Both the position numbers and the translations under genes were made by a program. Positions 12,347-38,351 of a stretch of DNA of 64,000 nt are shown here, piece after piece. How positions within the stretch are numbered: the stretch's first letter is position 1; each line of letters begins with the position of its first letter. The DNA comes from Aptenodytes patagonicus (taxonomy: Eukaryota > Chordata > Aves > Sphenisciformes > Spheniscidae). Below the pieces are notes generated by a model. It saw only the letters and a program-made list of their open reading frames with translations, searched no databases and was not told the DNA's origin. The stretch is from assembly GCF_965638725.1 (NCBI RefSeq), contig NC_134963.1:11498501-11562500 (forward strand). Reading direction: 5' to 3'.

Positions 12347-15300
12347 GACATCGCATGGAAATCTGTACTCCAGAGAAGGCAAACACTAGGCTGTGAACAC
12401 ACCTACAAAGAGTCCAGGGAACCAGCGCAAGCTTTTTAGACTTTTCCTTTGCAGCAGTCAAGTCTGACATTCCTCTAAAGTTTTTCTCCTATATAAGATC
12501 ATCTCAACTTTCAACACATTGTTAATGATTTAACTGAATGATCCCAAATATTTAAAAAACCCTTAAGTAAGTTCTGGTTAGTGCTATTCTTGATCTGGAT
12601 TGACTGTAAAAAGGCAAAAGATGACCTCCTGGTTTTTTGACTTGCAAGAGCAGGTATTTATGTCATATTACGCTGGCACCTTTCAACAGTGGCTAGAATG
12701 CCAGCCACTCCGCTCTCCAGTACCTGCACAGGTTACGCCTTATTTACTCAAACAATAACAAGCTAAAGTCAAACCGTATGCATAAACCAGTCATTCTTAC
12801 AAGCACAGTCAAGGGTATCACAGTAAAAGAAGGTCACGGTTTCTACAGAGACCTTTAAAAGCCTCGGCAAAAGAGCAGAGTTAAATACAGTGACGGGAAG
12901 AGCACTGAAGTGTCGGGTGTGAAGGTGGAAGAGACAGTGACAATCTGTATAACCAGAGATGCATCTTTTTCAGGTGAACCTCCAGAGCACAGCAGTATAG
13001 TCTGAGAAGAGGCAGGAGGATGGAATAGGAGAGTATCATTCAGCTTAGCAACACTATTTTCTCCTGCTTAATTCTTCCTTCGATTCTGGGAAATTTGGGT
13101 TGGCACTCTCATTCACCCACAAAACAGGGCATCATAATGACAGAGTAAGGACTTAAACGCTCTGCTAATATTGTCAAGGTTTTAAGACTAAAGACAACAA
13201 ATAATACTGTAAGTTGAGGCAAGTTTTATTTAGACTGTACAAACAGGGCACTGGGGAAAAAAAAAAAACAGTGGCTTGATGTTGGGACCAGTTCTATGAA
13301 ATAAGTGGAGTAAGAAATTAAAAAGGCACTAATCTTAAGAAAAGACACTCCATATATTCTAAGAATATAATTCATTTAATACTGTTAATCTTATAGCACA
13401 AAAAATAAAACAAGCTATGATCCCCAAAATAAACTTTAAAAGCTTAGACTTAATATTATTGCCTGAAGATCATGGTCTTTAAATTACATATTGTGTTTTA
13501 AAGTTTACACAGTGAAGACTGTCTCAAATACAAGGCCACCTTTCCCACTGCAATAACCGTATCCTTGTCCCAAAACACACTTTCATTTAACACGAGTAAA
13601 CAGAAAACGACAACTATACAAGAATGCTTCCACTGGTCCCAAAAGGCAGTCTTTTAGGCAGGTCTCACTTTCAAATGCAGGTATTAAGGAAAATGCCTGA
13701 AAACTTGACTAGAAAACAAAGGCAGCCCACTCGTTCCCAGGATGTTAATATAATATAAAAAATTATTTTACAGGCACATGAAATGGCACAAAGAATGCTG
13801 TTTTTCCCTTTACAAAAATAATGCTCAGGCTCTTCGGAGCCCCAACCCAAACAGGATATTCCCTTTTGTTTATTCTTTCCCAATTTGTAAACAATCATGA
13901 ATTAAATTAGCGCTTATCCAGTGATGGACACTGATTAAAAGAGTTTTCATTTAAACTTTCAGACTGGTCAGAGGCTTCAATGTCTATATACACATGTACA
14001 CAACAGGAGGAAGTCAAACAGTAAGCCTTTCATGATGGTTAACTATTGTGGCACCAGGTAATTAAACCAGCTCCTAGTTCAAAAGCAAGAACAACTTTAA
14101 TGGTGCATAGATTGAAGCCATCGCTTGTAGGCTCACATGTGTCATTTTAAGTATACCTTACACGCCCAAGGAACATTTACACTGATAGGTTATCACTCAA
14201 ATTTAAGAGGCTTCATAAAGCAACAGACAGCACGTGTAAGCAAGCAACAAGCGATTGAGAATCCAGAATCCTTCAAAGAGAAACACAAACTGATCAAATG
14301 CAGTCTTTATATGAAAATACTTGTCTCATAGTAAAATAGCAAAGACACGTTTTGAAGCAAGGTTACAATCAGCTTAGGCTGGTCAGTATGCTACATTTAA
14401 ACCACATTTAACATACCTGAACCACACTGCCGCTGCTCAGAGAAACACTGTTCATCTGTGGCCCAAAACCAGGTTCAGAGAAATTTAAGAATTCTTGTCT
14501 TTGCATCAGATGCCACTACACACATTTTGCATAGTTTTGAAGGTAAAGTATTTTGCTTTTCTGCAGTATCAGAACATAATTAAACCTAAAACAATGCTTG
14601 TGTTCCAAGTGTATACCTTATTCAATGAGGGGATGAGTCAAGACATTTATTTCAGTGGAAAAAAAAATCCAGGTCAAAAGCTGTGTTCAAGATCTCAAAT
14701 CTCACAGTATTTATTTACCATACAAAGGAAGAATTCTACAATCAGTCTTCTGAAGAACTGCCTCTAACTAGGTCAGGTCTGAAATAAGATTTCTCTGCAG
14801 CAGACTGAATTTAGTGCAGTTTCTGTGTTCAAAAGATGACTTTCAGTAGTACAATCTGTCTAGTAAACTTAAGGGTATAGTTGGGGCACAGAAAAAGCAT
14901 GACCTTCTTTAGTTAAGAGAGCTGCATAGCTTTTCTTTGCAAGACAAAATGTCAATGCCTATTGTCAAGAATTACTCTTACAGCACCAAACACTTCAGTC
15001 AATGCTACTCTACTTCACAGTTAATTTGGTAGTAAAATGCTCTACAAGAACTTCTAGACTGTCAGCCACTTGATCAATACTACAGAAAATAGCTAACAGA
15101 TGAACAGAGAGACTTTAAAAAAAAAAAAATCCCGGCATTTTGAATGTCTTGTTGCAAACGCCATTTTTGCATTTCTTCAGTGCCTTCCAATTAAGGATCT
15201 CGCGGCACTTTCACATGAGCTAAGAACAACGTGCTTTTTTTAGGATCAAGCGACACAAATCAACAAGAAAACGTGCTGGAACTTAAGACAACAACTTTTA

Positions 15301-17049
15301 TATAATTTGACATTTATAAGAACCGGGGAGATTCTGCGGGTGTCTGAAGTTTCTCACTTTGCTACAACTGACAGCCTTCAAAAGTTGAAAAAAATGGGGG
15401 CTGCTCTTTTCCTGTCAGTTTCTGCAACAGACTTTGCTTTAATCAGGCTGTCTGAAAAGGGAGCTTTTGTTGTTGTAGTCTTTGCAGACATGTATTCTGT
15501 TAATTCAGTGTTCAATTATTTTTAAAAGAGCATTCCAGTTCACCTACAAAACACATGTAAAGAAGACAGCGCAGGATACCACTGTACCTAAGCTTTCATA
15601 TCCTGTACACAGGCTAAGGACTTAACCTGTGTGGCATGAATTGTACTTATTTAGCTGCAGCCATATAGTTCGCTACTGTAAGTACAATTACAGCAATATA
15701 GCTTATGTACAGAAAAAGGGAAAGAAGCTATACTGATCATAGACACTTTTGTAGCCTCCTCCAGCCTGAGCATTCATTTATCACATGGGGGAACCCAGGC
15801 AGCTGACTCCAATTAACCATTTTCTAGAGGATGCTGGGAGGGGGAGCGATCCAGGGCAGATATAAACCAGAGCCAACTCATTTGGAAGGGTAAAAAACGA
15901 TGGCAGCATGCAGAGGACTTGGGATGCAAGCAAGGAAAAAAGAGGGAGGAAAAAAAAGAAAATGAAAGCAGCTCTGGAAAAGAAGCACGGCAACATGGAG
16001 ACACCCTAGAAAAAAGGTACTGTGTTTGAAAAGGAGCTTTCCACAAGCTAGGGCTGGCATAGCTAGGAAACTTTGGAGAGATAAGGGAGCCTGGAGAGAA
16101 ATGGGTATAAAAGGTGTATGTTTAAATAAGAGGGCTTTATCAATATTTACCAAGTTCTGTCCTACTCCTCTCCTACCTCTCCACACCGTGGCAATCTGAT
16201 CAATCTGTCTACCAAGTAACAGCTTGGTGACAAGCACTTCTATACTAGTAAAACTACACTTTCACCACTGCAGAAGAGCTGTACATAGACCAGGCCAAAG
16301 TGTTTCCCTTTAAAGCTCGCTTTCTACAGTTAGTGCTTGCAAAAATCAACAGAAATGCATTAAGTATGTCAAAAACAGGTTACAAGTATCAACCCCTCCT
16401 AAGTTTCCTTATAAATAAATGCCTCAGCTTTAATGCAGCTCAATCAATGGTTATTTGCATTTAACACACACTGTTTCAGGAAGGTCAACAACAAGCTTAA
16501 GAGTTAACAGAAGAGAGCAGCTTCTAATACAACTGCTTAGAGTACATAAGCTTCAATTATTGTCCTTTAAAGAGACCATAATTTTAAATGTACTACCTTA
16601 GGACAGGTTCTCTTAAAACTAAGTCTTCTTCAGTCCTAAAATTGCATTTTTGTTGTTGCTTTTTGTTGAACAGTAATGCACAAGTTGCATGTTTGATCTA
16701 AGATTAGGGCTCTTCCTACTGAGCAAGTCAGAAAAAATCCAAGGAAGTCTCAACAGGAAAGGTTTTCTTCCCATACTTCTCTGCTATACACCACTTCAGT
16801 CTTCTCCAGCTTAAGGCCCAATAGAGTTTTAAAAGTGAAACTAAATTCTGCATGATGCAACTATGGTATGAAGGTCAGGCAGTGACTTCAGTTGTATGTA
16901 TTCCAAATGTATATTAAAAGAACCGTCAAACTGCATCAAGCTGGAAAATGGGCAATGCTAGCAATGTGCCATTAAGTCATCATCCCACCTCAAACAATGC
17001 TAATGATAGCCAGGAAAATGAAGCAGCAGTGTAAACTGGGCAGAGGGAA
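12341..17049 (-). other. CRKL: CRKL 3' untranslated region (inferred extent)
   Basis: AT-rich sequence directly downstream of the CRKL stop codon at 17050-17052, without any credible coding frame. Mammalian CRKL mRNA is known to have a 3' UTR of several kilobases, so much or all of this stretch is likely transcribed UTR. Candidate poly(A) signals on the minus strand are at 13225-13230 and 12341-12346. The far boundary is inferred from these signals and from the composition change near 12.3 kb. Confidence 0.55.
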
Positions 17050-31480
<14,431 letters not shown>

Positions 31481-34400
31481 TCGCGTCCAGAGGGGAGGGG
31501 AGGGAGGGCCCTCCTTCCCCAGTCCCTCCGGGCTAGAGTAATTCAAACCTTTCCCAGCGCGGCCGGCGCACGGGGGCTCCCCCAGTTGGGGGGTGAATGA
31601 AGGTGAATGGCCCCGGTGGTGTGTTGAGTTAGGCGGGGTGTGAGACCCCCGCGCCTTTTGCAGCCCCTCAGAGAGCAGGGCCGTCCTCTCCACACACTGC
31701 TTCCCTGGTGTGCTGCCGGCACGCTTTGCCACAGGTTGCCCCCAGAAAACTCTGCCCAGTCCTTGGGCTGAAGACATCTGAGGGAGACCCGCCAACGTAC
31801 CTCCTGCCGTGTTCTCCCCATCCCTCTCTCAGCACATCCTCCCTCCTCGGTGCTGCCCAGCCCCCGGTTTTCCCCGCTTTGCCATGGTGCCCCGAGGCAT
31901 GCTACCAGGCACCCTACGCTTCCCTTCCCTCCAGGGTCCCTCCTGCCCTGCGTCGGGCCTCCTTCCCCTCTCCACACCTCCTAGCTCGGTGTGATGCCCT
32001 GCAGCCAGGCACCCTGACCGCAGGCGGTCTGAAGACAGAGATCACCTTCCCTGTGGTTTTGTTGTTTTTATTAGTTGATTATTTTTTTAAGGAACAAAAG
32101 GGACCACTGTGATAATCTCCTCTGATCTCGAGATAACTTCCTATGTGCTCTAAGAGACAGTGTCCTGTTTCTTTATAGCCATGTTCCCAGATAACGGGGT
32201 CAAAGCCCTGTCTGCCTCGGGGCGCAGGCGGGAGGGAGGATGGTGTTGCAGACACTGAAGAGGAAGGAAACCCCGGAAAGGACTCAGCAGGCCTCACGGG
32301 CAGGGGCTGGGCAAGGACTTGGCATGTGGTACAGCATGAGCTGTTTGAATTTTAGAGGGAGGTTGGTGCGTGGTGACCTCAGACAAGCAGCGTGGGCCTT
32401 TGCATGGTCTGACTCATGTTTTGGAGGGCTGGCAGTGGCAATCAGCATGGCCAGCTGCAATAGGCAAGGGCACAACAAAATAACTGCGCTAATTCCCCAC
32501 ATGTGCTAGAAACCTTTGCAAATGTGAGTTTAGCTCAGCCTCATGGCTTTGTTTAATTTGTGCTTTTGATTTTGTTTTTTCATTTTGCTTTGAGGCTGGC
32601 AATGTGTAATGAAGCAGCACTTGAAAGCAAAAAGCATTTAAAATGGAGAAATAGATTTAAGGTTACTGTCTTGAAGTGCCTAACTGGTCTGTTGTGCAGT
32701 CTTACTACAGCTTTGCTGTGTTTCTTTCATGCTCTGCCTTTTCCAAAAGCTCTGTCACAACATGGTCTTTGTTTTTCTCTTTGTTCTTCTTCCTACATTG
32801 GCAACTAGTGCCAACTGAGGTGTTTGGATTGGAACATATGGGCTGTGTCTCTGTAGACATTTAGCAGAGTTCAAATCATCTAAAATGGAAGACTCATCCA
32901 GAGTCTATGTTTTAGACAAAATCATCCAGGAAAGTCTCATAACATCACTAACACGAAAGGATCTTAAAGTAGGCCCTGAATAAATGTACAGGTATCACTT
33001 TACCAGCCGCTGAAAGACAGCCATCTCCTGGGTGGAAAACAACAGCTGTTTAGTCATGTACAGCAATACTAGCAAAACAGTAGACCCAGAGATGAATAAT
33101 ACCATCTGAAAATTCACATCTATGCAAAAATATTTCATCCATTGCTAGGGAAGCTTACTTAGTAGCTATACCTTTGATCTATTCCTACTGGTTTAAGTGC
33201 TTGTATTTGCCAATGGGAGTCAGTTTTAAACACATACAGATAGGCTACAATAGATTATGAAGGTTGTTATGTTTTCTTCTGTCATTTGAACAGGCTTGGA
33301 TCATTTTCTGTTTGGCCATGGCCAAAATAGAGATTAAAAGGTAGTACTTGGACTTGCAATAACATGCTAAATAATGTTTAAAAATAATTACAAAAGCCCC
33401 AAGTTAGCAGCAGAATTAGTAACACATAGAATATATAAAATAAAATAAAAATTTCTGTTGCTGCATTTTATTGAATTGTAATTTTTGTTATAATAAAAAT
33501 CAAACGTAGTAAGTCAAAAACATAGTGATTTTGCCTCCGTTTCATATGGATGCTACTAAAATCTCGAAAGAGTTGAAACATGTCAGGAATAAATAGTATT
33601 TAATGATAAACCAGTTTTTGTGCAGTACTGCATGGGGCTGGACTGATGCTGGAGAACCAGTACACCCACCTTCCCATCCAGAGAGGATTCTAAGGCACGG
33701 AGAGGTTTTCAGTTTGGAAGGAACTGCCACAATTAGCTGTTCTGAACTTGTATTCATGCAGGCTGTGTGCATCCTTCAAGTAATTCCCCCCTCAAGTTTC
33801 AATAACTGTAGTTGAACTAGGCCAGATCTTCTAGGTAAAAGATCCCACATTCTACTTACATATGAGAAAAAGGTGACTTGTTCAAGATCATTAATGTTAT
33901 CTGATAAGACTGGGCTTCAACTTCCTAGGCTACAGACAATCATCTCAGGTGTATTACATCCCTACAACTGCATTTGGTTTAGGAAGAATGGATAAATGTA
34001 TGGTACCACTTTACCTTTTTATTACATGTAAATACATTTATGTTCTTTGTCTTACCTGTTGGCAGCTTCCACCCTCAGAGCATGGCCAAATAGTTGTAGC
34101 ACAACTGAGGAGGTGGGGAGCTCTTACAGTGCATCAGCTGCTGATGAAATAAAAACTTGGCAGAATATTCCCTTGAGAAGGACCCATCCCTCTTTCCCTG
34201 TGACCAGCTGCTCCTTCTTCCTTTCGCCAGAAGCTTCTGACCCCATCAGTTGGGCTGAATGCCAAATAAATTGTACATGTGGCTGGTCTCTAAATAAGAA
34301 GTAAATTTCTGTCAAGGGTATAGAATGAGAATCCTTATTTGTTTGAAATCAAGTACTGGGTATGCTTCCAATGCAAAATTAATGACCCTAATTTAAACCA

Positions 34401-37209
34401 TGAGGAAATGGGAAAGGATATGTTGGAGTTGGAGGTAGACAGCTGGAGAAGAAATACAGTAATGAAAGCAGTTATGAAACAAAAACTGAAGCAATCACAA
34501 TCACTTCTCCAAATGTGGAAGCCTGAAATACTTCAGGATACAAGTCCACTAATTACAAATCTAGCAAATATGCCTATACAGCTTTACCTCTGTGCTGGCA
34601 GGAAATAGGAAAATAGATCATCAAGAAACCTAGTTCTTATTCTTCTGGACTTCCTAATGTATCAGCAGTTTAAGTGTTGGTATTTTGATCACTCAGTTCT
34701 GGAAGAGTTGTTTGGCTATTCTCTTACAGACCAGAAATAACTTAAAGCTTTCCTAGTTCATTGTCCATCTGTCCACAATGTCTTGTGCTATACTGTCTCT
34801 GAGGACTTGCTGTAAAAAGTGAATGCTTTTTACTGTAAGATACAAGACTGACATATTTAGGAGATCAGAGAATTTATAAATAAAAAAATATGGAATCAGC
34901 ATAAAATCCCTTTGAGTACATGTTTTTCTTGAGATAACACAAAGTTTAAGTGGGCTCTTGAAGGCTAAATTCCTGAAGCATCATTCTTCAACCGATCAAT
35001 AATAATTACAGCCCTGCATATCAATCTGTACTCTCTCCTACAATTTCTTTATATAGGTAACTGTAGTAAACAAGAAGAACAAAGTGCTTTATATCTGCTG
35101 CGTTAGATAAAATTGCTGATTTTAAAGCAAAGCAATTTTATTATTGTTTAGCCTCTGTGAGTTTGAAAAGGTACATGCTGGACTAAAACAAACTACTGCT
35201 GAATGATTAGGATGGTTTGAGCTAAGCTAAACTCTTGTGGTTTTTTACCTAAACAAAATACATGCAAGTAAGATAGTGCATACCATAACTTTCAACAGTC
35301 ACATTACGCTCAGATGAAAAGAAAATTTGGGGGTGAAAGCAACAGAAATTTTGTTTTTATCAAATCCAAATATATAATACCTGCCCTTAGGTTTAGTTCA
35401 TGTGACTTAGGGGTATTATACCAGTAACTAAAAAAAATAGAAAAAATAATGCAGCACTTCTCTCTAAGGTAAATGATCTGCTTTAAGAAAAAGTAATTTC
35501 CTTGTAACTGCATTCTAAGCCTTACATTGATTTGCTTTGCACAGCATCCAACTGCAACATTTAATAAATAATGCAATCACAAAATTGCATATACTGATAA
35601 ATGAAAAAACTGATCACCTGACTAAAAATCAGTATTCAAACACAGAAGGAGTGATAGAAGCTGGACACCCCCTCTCATGAGTTTTCTCAAGATGTTTCTT
35701 TAGTTTAATAATTACTGATGAATGTCTTATATTCTATGTAGTCTAAGAATTAGCCTACCAGTTTGGTTATTTGTAATAGTAAGTAATACCCTCTAGTGGT
35801 ATACATAGGAAAAGGAAAAGAAGCCAGACAATGATTACTTTTTTTTTTATCCTGAAAGAGGCTAGATAACATTTTCACTTGTATGAAAGTAGGGTATCAC
35901 TGGTCTGTCGAGACGTGCTAGTTAGAATGGAAAATGTACTGCAAGCATTAGACTTGCGTTAGATGTCTGGGTTTAGTTAGAACAGCTGGGTCTAGAATAT
36001 GTCCTGGACCACTAAGAGTCTTGAATCACTTGCTGTTTGCAGACAAAACAAATTGCCAGTGCAGCACTTGCAGTCTGGAAGGAATGGTTCTAATGATGTC
36101 CAGATCAGAGATATCTGTCCTTACATCTGAGGGCTACATTTAATTCCTACACATTAAAAGTAACTCTGTAGGCAAAACAGGAATACTCGTCAGTCTCCAG
36201 TATTGCAGTGTAATGAAGTCTGTATTTCCAGACTCCATGTGCAGTTCAGAGTTCATTATCAAAAAAAGATTTTCTGAAGAAGCTCATAATCAGGGTTTCC
36301 TGCAGTTACCAGGTCTTTTGTTTTATTTGCCAATTGGCAAAGGTTCAGAGATTGAGGTAAAAACTGACAGTGCTGGAGAAAAAAATCCAACAAATGCCCC
36401 TCTTACCAAGAAAAAGCTGTTGAGCTTATTAAAAGAAATGTGCAAATACTCTTGAATCTTTTCCAGAAGCCCATTCTACTAATGTAGAGTCATCTAGGTC
36501 CATTTTGAAATAATCTTTGTTTCCATAAACAAAATATCCCTAAGTAATGGTAATATCCAGGAACTTCTTCCATTTGTTTAAAGTAGCACGTCAATGTGCA
36601 GTATTTGTCATGATGTGATGATACTTGACTAGTATCATATCATTCTGATTGTCACTTTGGTTTTTCCCTTCTCCTGCAACCCCAGTATTGCTACAAGATT
36701 TAAAAGCTTTTGGTAGTTTGTCATGATTTTCTCGTGGCACTGATTACTTCCCACCCCTCCAAGAAGAAGGATCCCATACTATTCAGGTATCACACTGGTT
36801 CAGACTTTAAATCAGCTTCTAAACTAATGTTAAGCAAGATGGAAGTCAGACGCCAATTATTTTAAGGCCTCACGAAGGAAGGATTTACTATGCCTTATCT
36901 TTCTGAGCTGTAGTTCTGGCATTAGTTCAGCTACTGCAGGGTCTTGGACCAGTGTAATCTTCAATACCTCTAGTTATCTCCTTATTACTTTTTTGCTTAT
37001 GCTGTGACAAACCAATCTCTGCTTTCTTTATCCTCTTCTAAAGCATATAATAAAAGAATGGAAAAAATTGCCCATCTCCCAAGCTGGTGTAACTTCACTG
37101 ATACTAATGTAGTACTATAGGATCTAATTAAGCTCACTAACTTTCAGACTCCACATCACGGTTAATAAAACTGAGACAGTAGTTAAAAAGAAAAAAGTTC
37201 TGACAATGA
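31481..37209. other. CRKL-KLHL22 spacer
   Basis: About 5.7 kb between the CRKL promoter island and the presumed KLHL22 3' end. The first 0.6 kb remains GC-rich; the rest is AT-rich. Both genes are on the minus strand, so this DNA is downstream of KLHL22 and upstream of CRKL. Apart from a weak MIR-like remnant at about 33850-33930 I see no gene, RNA or array. Confidence 0.6.
33850..33930 (-). repeat. Possible degraded MIR fragment
   Basis: The segment with AAAGGTGACTTGTTCAAGAT followed by GACTGGGCTTCAACTTCCTAGGCT resembles the reverse complement of the MIR core (the GTGACTTGCCCAAGGTCAC part and the region after it). It is short and diverged, so the assignment is tentative. Confidence 0.4.
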
Positions 37210-37215
37210 TTTATT
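37210..37215 (-). terminator. KLHL22: Candidate poly(A) signal of KLHL22
   Basis: AATAAA on the minus strand, about 0.76 kb downstream of the stop codon. An alternative AATAAA is closer, at 37540-37545. Which is used cannot be told from sequence alone. Confidence 0.35.
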
Positions 37216-37753
37216 GATTTATGCTTGTGAACAAATGTGTCTGGCAGTTGAATGATGAGATTGCCATACTCTGTACAGAGAGTTTTTTCTAGAAATCTTC
37301 TTTCCACTGGGTTGACAGAACTTGCAGTATAGAAGTTCAGGAGTGGGTGTCAGTTCACAGACTCTAACCCAGTTAGAAAGATGGCTGCATGCCCGGATGA
37401 GATGAAGGTTCAGACTTTCTTGTTACCGTTCCTGTTTCTGTATGTTCAATCTTGCTGAAAAACCAATCAAGCTGTCTGACACCTGGCACAGGAGGGAGGC
37501 ACTAGGTGTTACCTTCCTGTGTTAAGCTGGCTGGGAAGTTTTATTACCAAAAAGAAAAGGAAAAAAAAAATCTCAAAAAGCTATTTCAAGCTAAAAGCTG
37601 GAAGGAAAGAAGCTAGTCAAGCTGAGCCTTCTGTGCCTTTTTTTCTGTCCATGCTGAAGGTTGAGAAAAGTCTCCTTGAGAGCAAAAGAACCTCTATACT
37701 TTAACTGGGGGAAAATGGCAGTTCTGTGGTTACTTTAAAAATGCTGCTTTCCG

Positions 37754-37849
37754 GCAGGTGGGCAGATACTGACTGTAAGTGGCATTTTGTGCACAACACT
37801 TGCAGATGGGCAGATATTGACTGTGAATGGCATTTTGTGCAGAACACTT
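37754..37849. repeat. 48-bp tandem duplication in KLHL22 3' UTR
   Basis: Two adjacent 48-bp units, 37754-37801 and 37802-37849, share GGGCAGATA, TGACTGT and TGGCATTTTGTGCA with a handful of substitutions. The duplication lies within the inferred KLHL22 3' UTR and would place two copies of the same segment in the mRNA. Confidence 0.85.
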
Positions 37850-37973
37850 ATTTTTCAAACCTTTAAATACCGATTTATGTATATAAGAAAGACATATAAA
37901 ATCCCTAAGTATTTTCTCCAAGCCTTAATTTCCTTATCCTCATCCTCTGGCAAAAAATAAATATTAAAGTTTT

Positions 37974-38351
37974 CTAATCTTCACTTGAATTGTCAAATTC
38001 CTCCCAGTCTGATACGCTCATAACTTCTGATGGAAAGTCAAGGTGATACTTCACACGGTCTGCATGCCATTCTGAGAACCATTTCTCCGTTTCCATTAAA
38101 ATAGCCCTGGGCAAAGTGAGGACGCAGGCAGCCATCCCAGAAATATCATCCTCCAGCTGGGGTCCTTCCTCCCAACAGTCTCTCTCTGCATCGTAAATGT
38201 GGACATAGTCCATGCGGATTCCTCTGTTGTGGGATCTGCCTCCCAAGACATAGATCCTGTTGTCTAAGACCGCAATACCTGGCTCTCCATGTCCTGCAGG
38301 AAGTGGACATACGTTTGTCCACTGATCAGTGCTTGGCCTATAGCAGGCAAC
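37974..38351 (-). CDS. KLHL22: KLHL22 coding exon 6 (last Kelch repeats, tail, stop)
   Basis: The acceptor TTTACAG precedes GTTGCCTGCTAT, reading VACYRPSTDQW and onward through GHGEPGIAVLDNRIYVLGGR to the terminal VMSVSDWEEFDNSSED and TAG. It encodes residues 514-638. The stretch just before the tail (about residues 600-620) differs from the human protein as I recall it, while the last 17 residues are the same. Confidence 0.96.
   Translation of the reverse strand, partial: VACYRPSTDQWTNVCPLPAGHGEPGIAVLDNRIYVLGGRSHNRGIRMDYVHIYDAERDCWEEGPQLEDDISGMAACVLTLPRAILMETEKWFSEWHADRVKYHLDFPSEVMSVSDWEEFDNSSED

Larger units (their letters stand above)
37210..37973 (-). other. KLHL22: KLHL22 3' untranslated region (inferred extent)
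   Basis: Sequence downstream of the KLHL22 stop codon at 37974-37976. Minus-strand AATAAA signals occur at 37540-37545 and 37210-37215, giving a 3' UTR of about 0.43 or 0.76 kb. It contains a 48-bp tandem duplication at 37754-37849. No other coding potential is seen. Confidence 0.5.
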
